From: UBA6921 sp031363085
GTDB taxonomy: Bacteria; Pseudomonadota; Gammaproteobacteria; SG8-11
Direction: 5' to 3'
Length of the DNA: 30,389 nucleotides
Assembly: GCA_031363085.1 (NCBI GenBank)
Contig: JANLTU010000251.1
Span: forward strand, 1-30,389
Shown here: in pieces, positions 14,156 through 23,554 of the stretch
How the letters are laid out: every line of letters starts with the position of its first letter
Position numbering within the stretch: position 1 is the first letter of the stretch
Notes under the pieces: model-generated
What the model saw: the letters and a program-made list of their open reading frames with translations, nothing else
Databases searched by the model: none
What the model was told of the DNA's origin: nothing
Position numbers and translations under genes: made by a program

Positions 14156-14980
14156 CTACCAGTGGATTACGGCACCGGCACCCAGTGTCCAAAGCTTCTG
14201 CGTACTGCCGGGATAGTTGTACAGCCCCACGGGTATCCCGTGGGTTGTGAGCGGGGCGGGCAATGACTTTTCAGGAGTAAATCGTTGACCGCAAACTTCC
14301 ATCGCAAACGAGTAAGACGAATTGACGCGGTAGCGCAACGCGATTTGTAGATCGCGACTTGCGTTGCGCGGCAAGGCTAACCTGCCCGAGTCGTAGCTGC
14401 CCAAGAAATCGACATCAAGGGTTGAGCGCTGCGTGATCAGCGCGATGAATTGTACCGACAAGGAAATATTCTGCGTTGGATTCCAGGCCGCGCCGACGAC
14501 TGGTCCCCATTCCGTTTGCCGCAGGGTTTCATGCAGTGCTTGTGTAATCGGCGTTGCATGAATCCGCCGGTCAAGCGCGCGCGAGCGTAGTGCGATCCCC
14601 GCATACCACGGTGTGTTCCCCGGTTGATAGGCGGCCCATATTCCGGACTGAGAATATTTCAAACCGGTTTGCGATGCGATGGGAACGCCAAATTGGGTTT
14701 GACCCTGGTAGTCAAGGGTGCCGAATATATTTCTGTGCTCGACGACGCTATGCCATGGCCCATTGATGTAGCCCGCGCGTAGATACGACCCCGTCAATGT
14801 GCCGTTTTCCCGGTTAAACAGCGTGCCAAATCGATATTCGTCGGAGCGGTAGCCCGCCGCTTCCACGAACGCGGCGAAGCTCAGCTCCTGCGCTGATGCA
14901 ATGCCTGGCACCGTAAACAGTCCAGGAAAAATCGCGACGCACAATACAGCTCCGGCGTGTGCGCTGACCATTTTGCTCAT
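14156..14980 (-). CDS. Outer-membrane beta-barrel protein
   Basis: 274 residues from ATG at 14980; a GTG three codons upstream (14989) is an alternative and neither has a clear ribosome site. A signal peptide (cleavage near GIASAQELS) precedes alternating aromatic/polar strands such as GTLTGSYLRAGYINGPW, SGIWAAYQPGNTPWYAGIAL and RDLQIALRYRVNSSYSFAM. It ends on an aromatic residue (AGAVIHW), as outer-membrane proteins do. Length fits a barrel of about 10-12 strands. Substrate unknown. Convergent with the phosphodiesterase gene (33 bases) and downstream of a lipoprotein gene, but separated from it by a terminator. Confidence 0.72.
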   Translation of the reverse strand: MSKMVSAHAGAVLCVAIFPGLFTVPGIASAQELSFAAFVEAAGYRSDEYRFGTLFNRENGTLTGSYLRAGYINGPWHSVVEHRNIFGTLDYQGQTQFGVPIASQTGLKYSQSGIWAAYQPGNTPWYAGIALRSRALDRRIHATPITQALHETLRQTEWGPVVGAAWNPTQNISLSVQFIALITQRSTLDVDFLGSYDSGRLALPRNASRDLQIALRYRVNSSYSFAMEVCGQRFTPEKSLPAPLTTHGIPVGLYNYPGSTQKLWTLGAGAVIHW

Positions 14981-15001
14981 GGGTATCACTGTAAGGAATA
15001 T

Positions 15002-15033
15002 AAAAAATTAAGGTCGGGGTACCCCGACCTTAA
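15002..15033 (-). terminator. Perfect palindromic terminator of the lipoprotein gene
   Basis: A 26-bp perfect palindrome (15008-15033, half-site TTAAGGTCGGGGT) is followed on the minus strand by six T (15007-15002). It lies 45 bases after the lipoprotein stop, between it and the barrel gene. Confidence 0.85.
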
Positions 15034-15077
15034 TGAATGCTGACGTTACTAGATTTTATTTAACGCGTAACCGTAGC

Positions 15078-15959
15078 TTAGTACTTTACCGTGTACGCCG
15101 TAACGGCGCCGTTGACGGTGTAGGTGACGGTATAGCCGCTTCCGGTGGCGTCAATCTTCACGCTGTTGCCGTTTGCGCCCGTTACGGTGATTGAACCGCT
15201 CACCGCACGTCCTGTCGTCGTGTCATATTGCCAGTTGTTGAACACCACCTTGATGATCCCACCCGCACTGGTCGAGTTATACACATAGGTCGCTGATCTG
15301 ATAGTTGTCGCGTTACCGATGGTAACGATGTTAGAGCTGGAAATATTCGAGGCTCCGCCATTCGCCAATATGGAACTGAAGCTGTATACGCCATTGGCGA
15401 AATCGATGGTGTAGGTTCCGTTCATCGGTCCGTAAGTATAGTTATACGAGGAGCTGGCAAAGGTCATGGTGAGGTTGGTGTACTTGGTGGACATCGCAAA
15501 ATCCTGGGCACTGTTATAGCGTATGTACGTGAGAGTCATTGACCCATTGATCGTAGAGGTCGATCCGCCGGAGGAGAACGTGCAGTTGCTATAGGTGGCG
15601 GTTATTGTCGAACCGGTGGTAGGCCCGCCATTACCAATATTACTGTCGACCGAATACGTACCGCTGCCGCCTTGGCCGAGCGACGAGCATTGCAAGGTCG
15701 TGACCACACCACCCGGTAGTGTATTGATGCCGCCAGGAAGTTTTGCCGAGGCCAGCGAAACCAGATCGGGAACATCCTCCTGGATTTCAGCAGCCAATGC
15801 GGCTGCATTGGCTTGGGATCCCGACAATGCTGCGGTCGGTGCCGAGTTGACTGTTAAGCCGACACCGCCGCCACCGCCGTTGTCGGGCGTGTCATTACCG
15901 CCGCGACTACAACCTGCAATCAGTAACCCTATCAGTATCAAAGTTGAAATCTTGTTCAT
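15078..15959 (-). CDS. Ser/Thr/Gly/Asn-rich lipoprotein
   Basis: 293 residues. MNKISTLILIGLLIAGC is a signal peptide with lipobox LIAGC, so Cys17 is lipidated. A glycine-rich linker (NGGGGGVG) follows. The body is rich in Ser, Thr, Gly, Asn and Tyr with short repeating strands (SGSITVTGANGNSVKI, GTYTIDFANGVYSFSS), suggesting a beta-solenoid or beta-sandwich surface protein. There are two further cysteines (LQCSS, SNCTF). No named family recognised. Its own terminator at 15002-15033 isolates it from the barrel gene downstream. Confidence 0.75.
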   Translation of the reverse strand: MNKISTLILIGLLIAGCSRGGNDTPDNGGGGGVGLTVNSAPTAALSGSQANAAALAAEIQEDVPDLVSLASAKLPGGINTLPGGVVTTLQCSSLGQGGSGTYSVDSNIGNGGPTTGSTITATYSNCTFSSGGSTSTINGSMTLTYIRYNSAQDFAMSTKYTNLTMTFASSSYNYTYGPMNGTYTIDFANGVYSFSSILANGGASNISSSNIVTIGNATTIRSATYVYNSTSAGGIIKVVFNNWQYDTTTGRAVSGSITVTGANGNSVKIDATGSGYTVTYTVNGAVTAYTVKY

Positions 15960-16402
15960 AGCAAAGCATCTCCGTAGTAATTAAACATCTCAAATTAATG
16001 ACTCCCGGCACACCGGTACTGGTGTTAAAGCGAAACACGGTTGCTTTGTCCGACGTCACTATGCACGGCATTTTACTGACCAAAAGATCGAGACTCCATT
16101 TCATCTTTTCAATTTTCTCCTGTTTTATTCGAGAGATTCAAAATTGCAAAGAACAGCACAGTTCGGTGGCGGGTGTAGTGCTTGGCAAATTCGGGAACAT
16201 GAAAGCGGCGTCTTTTGTCGCCGGGCTGCCTGCAACTCCTCGCCATGGCAATGGCTAGGAGCCGCTCGCACAACGCTAACGCGCATCGCGGGCCGCCCGG
16301 CAGGAGTAGATAATTTCTCGGGTTATTCGCGAGCGCATCAGGGTGCTACTACACTATGTTTAGGGGCAGCGCGCCGCGCTGTTTCTGACAGGTCACGAGC
16401 GC
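15960..16402. other. 443-bp intergenic region upstream of putA
   Basis: Divergent spacer between the lipoprotein gene and putA. No convincing gene is present. A small hairpin CAGCGC-GCC-GCGCTG (16367-16381) lies about 20 bases before the putA start. No consensus promoter or known riboswitch was identified by eye. Confidence 0.5.
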
Positions 16403-19400
16403 ATGCTTTTTGCCCACGCACCACCCATCCGCGATGCACTACGCTTTGCGATCACACGCGCGTTTCTTGCCGACGAAACGCAGGTGCTCGACGCATTGCT
16501 GCCGGTGGCGCGTATGAGTGACGTGCAGTTGCAGCGCATTGCGCAGCAGGCGCGCGCACTGGTAACGAAGGTGCGCGCCGGCCAGGGTGTGGCCGGCGCC
16601 GCGCACGCCTTCCTGCGCGAATACGATTTGTCGTCGCAAGAAGGCGTGGTGTTGATGTGCTTGACGGAAGCCTTGTTGCGCATTCCCGATGCGCACACTG
16701 CCGACCAGTTCATTCAAGACAAATTGAGCGGTGGTGTCTGGGAAAGCCATTTGGGTCAGAGCACGTCGTTGTTGGTCAACGCCTCCACCTGGGGGTTGCT
16801 GCTGACCGGCAGGCTGGTGCAGTTGGATCAAGACCCGGCACTGAATGTGGTCGATGTTCTGAAATCATTATTGCTGCGCAGTGGTGAACCGCTGATTCGC
16901 GCCGCGCTGAAACAAGCCATGCGCATTCTCGCGCAACAGTTTGTGATGGGTCGCAGCATTGACGCCGCGTTGGCACGTAGCCATGACGATGCGAACCGAC
17001 GTTACCGTTATTCCTTCGACATGCTCGGCGAGTCTGCGCTGAGCAGCGTCGACGCGCAAAAATATTTCGAAGCGTATCGGCAGGCGATCACGCGCATCGG
17101 CGCATCCTGCGCGCCGGATGTCGACGAATTTGCGCGTCCCGGTATTTCAGTAAAGTTATCAGCCTTGCATCCGCGCTACGAGCTGGCGCAGCGCACGCGG
17201 GTGCTGGCCGAGCTCGTGCCGCGTGTAAAAGAATTGGCCTACGCCGCGCGCGCTGCCGGCATCTGCCTGACGGTCGATGCCGAGGAGGCGGAACGTCTGG
17301 AATTGTCACTGGATGTTTTCGAGGCGGTGTTTACCGATCCGGCGTTGGGCGACTGGCATGGTTTGGGCTTGGCAGTGCAGGCTTATCAAAAGCGCGCCAG
17401 CCATGTGCTGGTGTGGCTGGTGGCGTTGGCGCGCGCACAGCAACGCCGCATTCCAGTGCGGCTGGTCAAGGGCGCGTATTGGGACAGCGAGATCAAGCGC
17501 GCTCAGGAGCGCGGGCTTGACAGTTATCCGGTGTTCACGCGCAAGTCGTCGACCGACGTGTCGTATCTGGCCTGCGCGCGCTTGTTGTTCGATGCGCCGG
17601 ATGCGTTTTATCCGCAATTCGCCACGCATAATGCGCGCACGGTGGCGAGCATTTTGGTGCTGGCGCAAGGGCGGGTGTTTGAATTTCAGCGTTTGCATGG
17701 CATGGGCGAGGCACTGTACGAGACGCTGCTGAGCTCGTACCGTGAAAATCAGGCGGTCGCCTGCCGCGTGTATGCCCCGGTCGGCAGTCACGAAGATTTA
17801 CTTCCGTATCTGGTGCGACGCTTGCTGGAAAACGGCGCCAATACCTCGTTCGTCAATCGCATCGAAGACGCCAAAGTGCCGGTGGAAGACTTAATCGCAG
17901 ACCCGGTCGCCAAGACCCATCACTTGGCGCGCAAACCGCACCCGCGTATTCCGTTGCCGCAAGCGATTTTCGCGCCGCAGCGCGCTAACTCACACGGCAT
18001 CAATCCGCACGATGAAATAGCGCTTGCCGCGTTGGCGGCGGCGGTGCAATCGGGCAGTGCCGCCGCGCCCAGTGCGGCGCCGCTGCTGGACGGTGAGCCC
18101 GCTTCGGGGAATACCCACGGCATTCGTAACCCGGCCGATCAACGCGAAGTGGTGGGTAGCGTCACGGAAGCCAGCACCGAAGTCGCACGCCAGGCACTCG
18201 CTGCTGCGGCGCGTTATGCGGCAACGTGGGCGGCCACGCCCGCACCGCAGCGCGCAATGCAGTTGGAACGTGCGGCGGAATTATTTGAACAGCAGTGCGC
18301 AGCGTTATTGGCGCTGCTGGTGCGCGAAGCCGGTAAGACGGTACCGGATGCGCTGGCCGAGATCCGCGAGACGGTGGATTACTGTCGCTATTATGCCGCG
18401 CAAGCGCGCGCGGAGTTTTCGCATGCCCGGTCAATGCCCGGCCCCACCGGCGAGCACAATGCCTTGAGCTGGCACGGACGCGGCGTGTTCGTTTGCATCA
18501 GCCCGTGGAATTTTCCGCTGGCGATTTTCGTAGGCCAAGTGGTCGCGGCGCTTGCGGCGGGCAACACCGTCATCGCCAAACCCGCCCGACAAACGCCGCT
18601 GGTGGCGATGCACGCCGTGCGCGTGCTACACACAGCCGGCATTGCGCCGCACGCCTTGCAGTTTCTACCCGGCGCCGGGCGCGAGTTGGGTGAAGTGCTG
18701 CTGCGCGATGCGCGCGTGAATGGGGTGGCCATGACCGGCTCCACCGACACCGCCGTGTGGATCGCGCAGGCGCTGGCGCAGCGCGCCGGACCGATCATTC
18801 CGCTGATCGCCGAAACCGGCGGGCAAAATGTGATGCTGGCTGACAGCTCCGCGTTGCCCGAACAAGTGGTGCTCGACGCGCTGACGTCGGCGTTCAACAG
18901 CGCCGGGCAACGCTGTTCGGCGCTGCGCGTGTTATTCCTGCAGCAAGAAATCGCGCCGCGCGTGCTTGAGTTGCTGTGCGCGGCGCTGGGCGAGTTGGTG
19001 GTCGGTGATCCGCAGTGGCTGGCCACCGACATTGGTCCGGTGATCGACGCGGCGGCACGTGCGACACTGGAGCAACATGTTCAATACCTGGCACTCAACG
19101 CACGGCTGCTGCGGCGGCTTGAATTGCCTGCCGGCACTGCACACGGTAGTTTCTTCGCCCCCACCGTGTTCGAGATCGAACGCCTCGACCTGTTACCGCG
19201 CGAAGTGTTCGGTCCGGTGCTGCACGTCGTGCGCTACGCCGCAAACCACCTCGATGCCGTAATTGACGCCGTCAACGCCTCCGGTTATGGCCTCACGCTG
19301 GGCATCCACAGCCGCATCGACGCACGTGTGCGCCACATCGCAAGCCGCGTGCACGTCGGCAACATTTACGTCAACCGCAACATGATCGGCGCCGTGGTCG

Positions 19401-19552
19401 GCGTGCAACCCTTCGGTGGCGAAGGCTTGTCCGGCACCGGCCCCAAAGCAGGCGGCCCGCATTATCTGCAGCGCTTCGCCACCGAGCGCACGCTCACGGT
19501 GAATACCTCGGCGGTGGGCGGCAACACCGCGCTGGCGGCGCTGCCGGAATAA
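16403..19552 (+). CDS. putA: Bifunctional proline dehydrogenase / L-glutamate gamma-semialdehyde dehydrogenase PutA (no DNA-binding domain)
   Basis: 1049 residues. It oxidises proline to glutamate at the membrane in two steps. The FAD-dependent proline dehydrogenase barrel spans about 170-450, with GISVKLSALHPRYE, RLVKGAYWDSEIKRAQERGL and FATHNARTVASI. The aldehyde dehydrogenase half has CISPWNFPLAIFVGQ, the NAD-binding GVAMTGSTDTAVW, Glu804 in AETGGQN and catalytic Cys838 in NSAGQRCSALR. The N-terminus lacks the ribbon-helix-helix found in trifunctional PutA, and the length of about 1000-1050 fits the bifunctional form, so it does not repress its own gene. Start ATG 16403 has only a weak ribosome site. 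Confidence 0.95.
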   Translation: MLFAHAPPIRDALRFAITRAFLADETQVLDALLPVARMSDVQLQRIAQQARALVTKVRAGQGVAGAAHAFLREYDLSSQEGVVLMCLTEALLRIPDAHTADQFIQDKLSGGVWESHLGQSTSLLVNASTWGLLLTGRLVQLDQDPALNVVDVLKSLLLRSGEPLIRAALKQAMRILAQQFVMGRSIDAALARSHDDANRRYRYSFDMLGESALSSVDAQKYFEAYRQAITRIGASCAPDVDEFARPGISVKLSALHPRYELAQRTRVLAELVPRVKELAYAARAAGICLTVDAEEAERLELSLDVFEAVFTDPALGDWHGLGLAVQAYQKRASHVLVWLVALARAQQRRIPVRLVKGAYWDSEIKRAQERGLDSYPVFTRKSSTDVSYLACARLLFDAPDAFYPQFATHNARTVASILVLAQGRVFEFQRLHGMGEALYETLLSSYRENQAVACRVYAPVGSHEDLLPYLVRRLLENGANTSFVNRIEDAKVPVEDLIADPVAKTHHLARKPHPRIPLPQAIFAPQRANSHGINPHDEIALAALAAAVQSGSAAAPSAAPLLDGEPASGNTHGIRNPADQREVVGSVTEASTEVARQALAAAARYAATWAATPAPQRAMQLERAAELFEQQCAALLALLVREAGKTVPDALAEIRETVDYCRYYAAQARAEFSHARSMPGPTGEHNALSWHGRGVFVCISPWNFPLAIFVGQVVAALAAGNTVIAKPARQTPLVAMHAVRVLHTAGIAPHALQFLPGAGRELGEVLLRDARVNGVAMTGSTDTAVWIAQALAQRAGPIIPLIAETGGQNVMLADSSALPEQVVLDALTSAFNSAGQRCSALRVLFLQQEIAPRVLELLCAALGELVVGDPQWLATDIGPVIDAAARATLEQHVQYLALNARLLRRLELPAGTAHGSFFAPTVFEIERLDLLPREVFGPVLHVVRYAANHLDAVIDAVNASGYGLTLGIHSRIDARVRHIASRVHVGNIYVNRNMIGAVVGVQPFGGEGLSGTGPKAGGPHYLQRFATERTLTVNTSAVGGNTALAALPE

Positions 19553-19850
19553 CATTTGCTCGATTGCAAAGGGCAGGAAGGCGTGGAGCGTGACAATTAA
19601 ATTAATGAGCGAATTATTCCCCTACACCCTGGTTCTCCAAAAAAAAGCATTTGGGTTTTGAGCGCGCCCCGGTTAAACGGAAGACGAGTTTTCGTTCCTA
19701 TGCTCCGCTATCCCAAAAGCACTATGGAATTAAGCTGTGCGTGCGGCACAATGGCGTCGCCTGTTTAGCCCCCAAGGATTCCCATGGCTTCCAACAAAGC
19801 CAGTCTGCCCAAAACGCTAATGTGTTGACCGCGCTGGACGACTACGAAGA
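19553..19850. other. 298-bp region between putA and the SulP gene
   Basis: No convincing gene. A 14-codon frame begins with ATG at 19783 five bases after AAGGA, and a second frame ends in a TGA overlapping the SulP start. Either could be a leader peptide or decayed remnant. Confidence 0.4.
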
Positions 19851-21641
19851 ATGACGCCCTCTCCCCGAACATTTTCCTGGGCACGTGTGTTGCCCTTTTT
19901 GTTATGGCGCGGTCTGTTTACCCGTGCGACGCTGCGTGCCGACTTGTTAGCTGGCTTAACGGGCGCGATTATCGTCTTGCCGCAAGGGGTGGCGTTCGCG
20001 ACCATCGCCGGTATGCCGCCCGAATATGGTCTGTACGCGGCGATGGTGCCCGCGATTATCGGCGCCTTGTTTGGGTCGTCGTGGCATCTGGTGTCCGGTC
20101 CTACGACCGCGATTTCAATTGTGGTGTTCGGCGCCATCAGCCCAATGGCGGAGCCGGGCGGTGCCCAATACGTTTCCTTGGTGCTGACCTTGACTTTTAT
20201 GGTCGGCGCTTTGCAGCTCATCATGGGCCTTGCGCGTCTGGGTGTGCTGGTGAATTTCATCTCGCACACGGTCGTGATCGGCTTCACGGCAGGCGCCGCG
20301 ATCCTGATTGCGTCGAGCCAGTTCAAGAATTTTCTGGGCATCAGCATCGCGCAGGGCAGTTCTTTCTATCAAACCATGCGTGCCATGCTCACGCAGCTCG
20401 GCGATATCCAGCCGTGGGTACTGGCGGTCGGTGTGGTGACCTTGGCGAGCGGCATTCTAGCGAAGAAACTCACCCCCAAGTTTCCCTACATGATCGTCGC
20501 AATGTTGCTTGGCAGTCTGGTCGCGCTGGCCGTGAACATGATGTTTGGCGTCGATGTGACACACATCCGCACGCTCGGTTCCTTGCCCGGCACCTTGCCG
20601 CCGTTGTCGATGCCGGATTTTTCGCCGGCGACTTTGCAGCAACTGGCGCCCTCCGCCTTGGCTGTGGCGATTCTTGCGCTGACCGAAGCGGTGTCGATTT
20701 CGCGCGCCATCGCGATTCGCTCGCATCAGCGCATCGACGGTAACCAGGAATTTATCGGCCAAGGCTTGTCGAATCTCGCCGGCAGTTTTTTTTCCGGCTA
20801 CGCCTCCAGCGGTTCGTTCAACCGCAGTGGTCTGAACTACGAGGCCGGAGCGAGAACTCCGCTTGCGTCCATCCTGGCCTCGTTTTTTCTCGCGGGGATT
20901 CTGCTGCTGGTTGCGCCGCTGGCCGCGTATCTGCCGATTGCGGCAATGGCCAGTATTCTGTTTCTGGTCGCTTGGGGACTAATTGATTTCAAACACATCA
21001 AGATCATCTTTAAGACCAGCCGTGCGGAAACCGCAGTGCTGGCGACGACGTTTCTGTCCACGTTATTTTTGAATCTTGAATTCGCCATCTACGTGGGTGT
21101 GATCCTGTCGCTGGTGTTGTACCTGAAGCGCACTTCGCAACCGCGCATCGTGTCGAAAGTGCCGGATCCCAGCACGGAAAAGCGCACGCTGGTGGCCGAT
21201 CCGCAATTGCCCGAATGCCCGCAGTTGAAAATCATCCGCATCGACGGCTCGGCGTTCTTCGGGGCCGTCAATTATATTCAGGAGAGCTTGCAAAATATCG
21301 GCGATGGCAGCTCGCCGCAAAAGCACGTGCTGGTGATTGGCAGGAGCATCAACTTTGCCGATATTGCCGGTACCGAAATGTTTGTGCAGGAGGCGACGCG
21401 GCGGCGCGTCATCGGCGGCGGCCTGTATTTCTACGAGATGAAAGATCAGGTGCGCAAGATGTTCGAGCGCAGCGGATACATGTCGACGATTGGGCCGGAA
21501 AACATTTATCGCTCCAAGGCGCAGGCCATCCAAACCATCTTTACCAAGCTCGACCACGAGCTTTGCAAGCGCTGCGACAAGCGCATTTTTCTTGAATGCA
21601 AACAGATTCCCTCGGAACCGAATAACCCGCCTGTAGTCTAG
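19851..21641 (+). CDS. SulP-family anion permease with STAS domain
   Basis: 596 residues. About 12 hydrophobic segments (30-410) include the SulP signature LTGAIIVLPQGVAFATIAGM and PPEYGLYAAMVPAIIGALFG. RAIAIRSHQRIDGNQEFIGQ followed by LSNLAGSFFSGYASSGSFNRS is another diagnostic block. The C-terminal cytoplasmic STAS domain (about 455-560) has IIRIDGSAFFGAVNYI and INFADIAGTEMF. SulP proteins carry sulfate, bicarbonate or other anions; the substrate cannot be told here. An unusual tail CKRCDKRIFLEC carries three cysteines and could bind metal or sense redox. ATG at 19851 overlaps a short upstream frame. Confidence 0.9.
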   Translation: MTPSPRTFSWARVLPFLLWRGLFTRATLRADLLAGLTGAIIVLPQGVAFATIAGMPPEYGLYAAMVPAIIGALFGSSWHLVSGPTTAISIVVFGAISPMAEPGGAQYVSLVLTLTFMVGALQLIMGLARLGVLVNFISHTVVIGFTAGAAILIASSQFKNFLGISIAQGSSFYQTMRAMLTQLGDIQPWVLAVGVVTLASGILAKKLTPKFPYMIVAMLLGSLVALAVNMMFGVDVTHIRTLGSLPGTLPPLSMPDFSPATLQQLAPSALAVAILALTEAVSISRAIAIRSHQRIDGNQEFIGQGLSNLAGSFFSGYASSGSFNRSGLNYEAGARTPLASILASFFLAGILLLVAPLAAYLPIAAMASILFLVAWGLIDFKHIKIIFKTSRAETAVLATTFLSTLFLNLEFAIYVGVILSLVLYLKRTSQPRIVSKVPDPSTEKRTLVADPQLPECPQLKIIRIDGSAFFGAVNYIQESLQNIGDGSSPQKHVLVIGRSINFADIAGTEMFVQEATRRRVIGGGLYFYEMKDQVRKMFERSGYMSTIGPENIYRSKAQAIQTIFTKLDHELCKRCDKRIFLECKQIPSEPNNPPVV

Positions 21642-21745
21642 CTGCCCCGCCATCCGTAAGTCCGACAGGCGGCTAGCCCGCTTGAGTGCATGACTAGCAT
21701 GCCGTAGCATCGCCTGCGTCGTTTGCCACCGAGCTTGTCTATCGC

Positions 21746-22432
21746 ATGGTCACCTACACCATCAAGCTACTTCAAGACGGGCTGTATGTCGTTGAGCAGT
21801 CCTTTGCGTTATACGGCGCCGAGTTGGGCATCCGTATGACCATCGTCCACATCAATGACAACGAGCTCTGGCTGCATTCGCCGGTACGTTATGGTGAGAA
21901 CCTCGCCGCGCAGATCGCAACCTTGGGTTCGGTGCGCTCGATTGTTTCGCCCAGCAAAATGCATCGTTTGTATTTATCGGAATGGATCGCCGCGCATCCG
22001 CAGGCGGTGCACTACGCGCCGGTGGGGATGCCGCTGCATGCGCCGGGCAGTAAATTACCGACGACCTTGAGCCAGATGCCGCCCAAGGAGTGGCACGCGC
22101 AGATGGAGCAGCACGAAGTGCAGGGCATTCCGGATTTGAACGAGATGGTATTTTTTCACCCGGCCACGCGCACGCTGATCTTGACCGATTTATGTTTCAA
22201 CATTCGCGAAGGCGCGTTGTGGACGCGGCTGTTTTTCACGCTCAACGGCGCCTGGCAGCGATTGACCCCCACTCGTATTTTTCAGCATTTCATTCAGGAC
22301 CGAGTTGCATTTCGCGCCTCGGTCGACCGCATTCTGCGCTGGGACTTCGACCGCATCATTCTCTCGCACGGTGAGATCGTCGAACGCGACGGCAAAGCGC
22401 TGTTCCGCGCCGCGTTCGAGAATCTGCGATAA
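21746..22432 (+). CDS. DUF4336 protein (metallo-beta-lactamase-like)
   Basis: 228 residues, soluble. The order YTIKLLQDGLYVVEQSF, LWLHSPVRYGENLAAQIATL, VRSIVSPSKMHRLYLSEWIA and EMVFFHPATRTLILTDLCFNI, ending with ILSHGEIVERDGK, matches DUF4336 proteins, which share the metallo-hydrolase scaffold but keep only part of the metal site. Biochemical role unknown. It follows the SulP gene by about 100 bases and may be co-transcribed. Confidence 0.78.
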   Translation: MVTYTIKLLQDGLYVVEQSFALYGAELGIRMTIVHINDNELWLHSPVRYGENLAAQIATLGSVRSIVSPSKMHRLYLSEWIAAHPQAVHYAPVGMPLHAPGSKLPTTLSQMPPKEWHAQMEQHEVQGIPDLNEMVFFHPATRTLILTDLCFNIREGALWTRLFFTLNGAWQRLTPTRIFQHFIQDRVAFRASVDRILRWDFDRIILSHGEIVERDGKALFRAAFENLR

Positions 22433-22462
22433 TCGCAGGCCAGGGCTAGATAGGCTGCGCGG

Positions 22463-22891
22463 ATGTCGGTTGTGGGTAAGATGGTTGGCTTTCTTAGTAT
22501 CGGGTTGATGATGGCAGGGTGCATGTCGGTCAGTCCCTACGACACATCCGCTGATAAATCCGCGCACTTGGTGGGCCGACGCGCGATTATTCGGGAGTTA
22601 GGCGTAGAATTTGTATATTTTTCCCAACTCGACAAATTGGATTTACGCGACCGCTGGTCGGATTATCCGCACGATATCTACGTGCCGCCGGGCTATCACA
22701 CGCTGGTAGTCACCTGCGAGTGGGCGGCCTCCATGTCGGATGGTCCGTTCGTGACCGTCGCCCACCGCATTAAACAACGGTTTGTTCTGGGTCACGAATA
22801 CGATTTCAGCAGTCGCTTAGTTGGCCGGGGCCTGTGCGAAACCACCATGGTGGATTTAACCGTGAAACAACGGCAAGACGCGGGCAAATAA
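22463..22891 (+). CDS. Small lipoprotein, paralogue 1
   Basis: 142 residues. The signal peptide ends in lipobox MMAGC (Cys20). The mature part has VEFVYFSQLDKLDLRDRWSD, then a YPHDIYVPPGYHTLVVTCEW strand pair, then GHEYDFSSRLVGRGLCET. The same layout recurs in the gene at 23084. A periplasmic beta-sandwich domain is likely. Two cysteines (CEW and LCET) could form a disulfide. Function unknown. Starts 30 bases after the DUF4336 stop. Confidence 0.72.
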   Translation: MSVVGKMVGFLSIGLMMAGCMSVSPYDTSADKSAHLVGRRAIIRELGVEFVYFSQLDKLDLRDRWSDYPHDIYVPPGYHTLVVTCEWAASMSDGPFVTVAHRIKQRFVLGHEYDFSSRLVGRGLCETTMVDLTVKQRQDAGK

Positions 22892-23083
22892 ACGCAAGCG
22901 CCGGTTACTGCGCTAACCGTGTGGAAGAATATCGAGAAAAAACGCTAGCGCGAAAGGTCGGCCAAACACTATCCAAAACCAAATTAATTGGGGCATCATG
23001 CGTTACTTTTAAGATGAAATATGGATTTTATAGAAGTGCCCATATTGAAATGCTGCTGGCAAAGTTAGATGGAGAGCAAACCG

Positions 23084-23512
23084 ATGTGGCTACCACGAAG
23101 TGTATTTTTGTGTGTATTACTTGCGGGTTGCACCGCAACTGGCTTTACGCTCGGCGGTGGTAAGGATGCCACCTTGGTGGGGATGCGTGTACCGCTGATC
23201 AGTGATGGCCTGATACAGGCGGTGTACTTCACCCAGCTTGATGCGCGCGAGTTGCGTAATGTGTTCAATCAGTACCCGGCGTCTATTACGGTAGCGCCCG
23301 GCAGTCACATGGTGACTGCGGTATGTGAGTGGCGGGCGTCGCTGAGTGAAGCGCCGGTAGCCAAAAACGTGCGTCGTTTTCGTATGGAGCTGGATGCGGG
23401 TCGTACCTACCAGTTCACCAGTCGCTTTGAAGGGGGCGGGCAATGTCAAACCGGCTTCGAGGATCTGTCGGACCGGAAGCCCGAGCCACCGGTGGCGCGC
23501 GACGGACTCTGA
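23084..23512 (+). CDS. Small lipoprotein, paralogue 2
   Basis: 142 residues from ATG at 23084, chosen because GGAG lies eight bases upstream; an ATG five codons earlier is less good. Lipobox LLAGC at residues 11-15. It aligns with the gene at 22463: IQAVYFTQLDARELRNVFNQ, YPASITVAPGSHMVTAVCEW, GRTYQFTSRFEGGGQCQT. Both cysteines are conserved. A tandem duplication that has diverged, separated by 192 bases. Function unknown. Confidence 0.72.
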   Translation: MWLPRSVFLCVLLAGCTATGFTLGGGKDATLVGMRVPLISDGLIQAVYFTQLDARELRNVFNQYPASITVAPGSHMVTAVCEWRASLSEAPVAKNVRRFRMELDAGRTYQFTSRFEGGGQCQTGFEDLSDRKPEPPVARDGL

Positions 23513-23554
23513 ACAGGTGTGGGTTTGTGTCGCCGGTCGCTCGGCTGATGGGTT

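Noticed and set aside
17306..19555. Several long minus-strand frames opposite putA
   Set aside because: All are shadows of the putA frame, with no signals of translation.
19651..19854. 67-codon frame ending in an ATGA overlap with the SulP gene
   Set aside because: No ribosome site at its start and no recognisable domain; the overlap alone is not enough. Mentioned only as a possible leader remnant.
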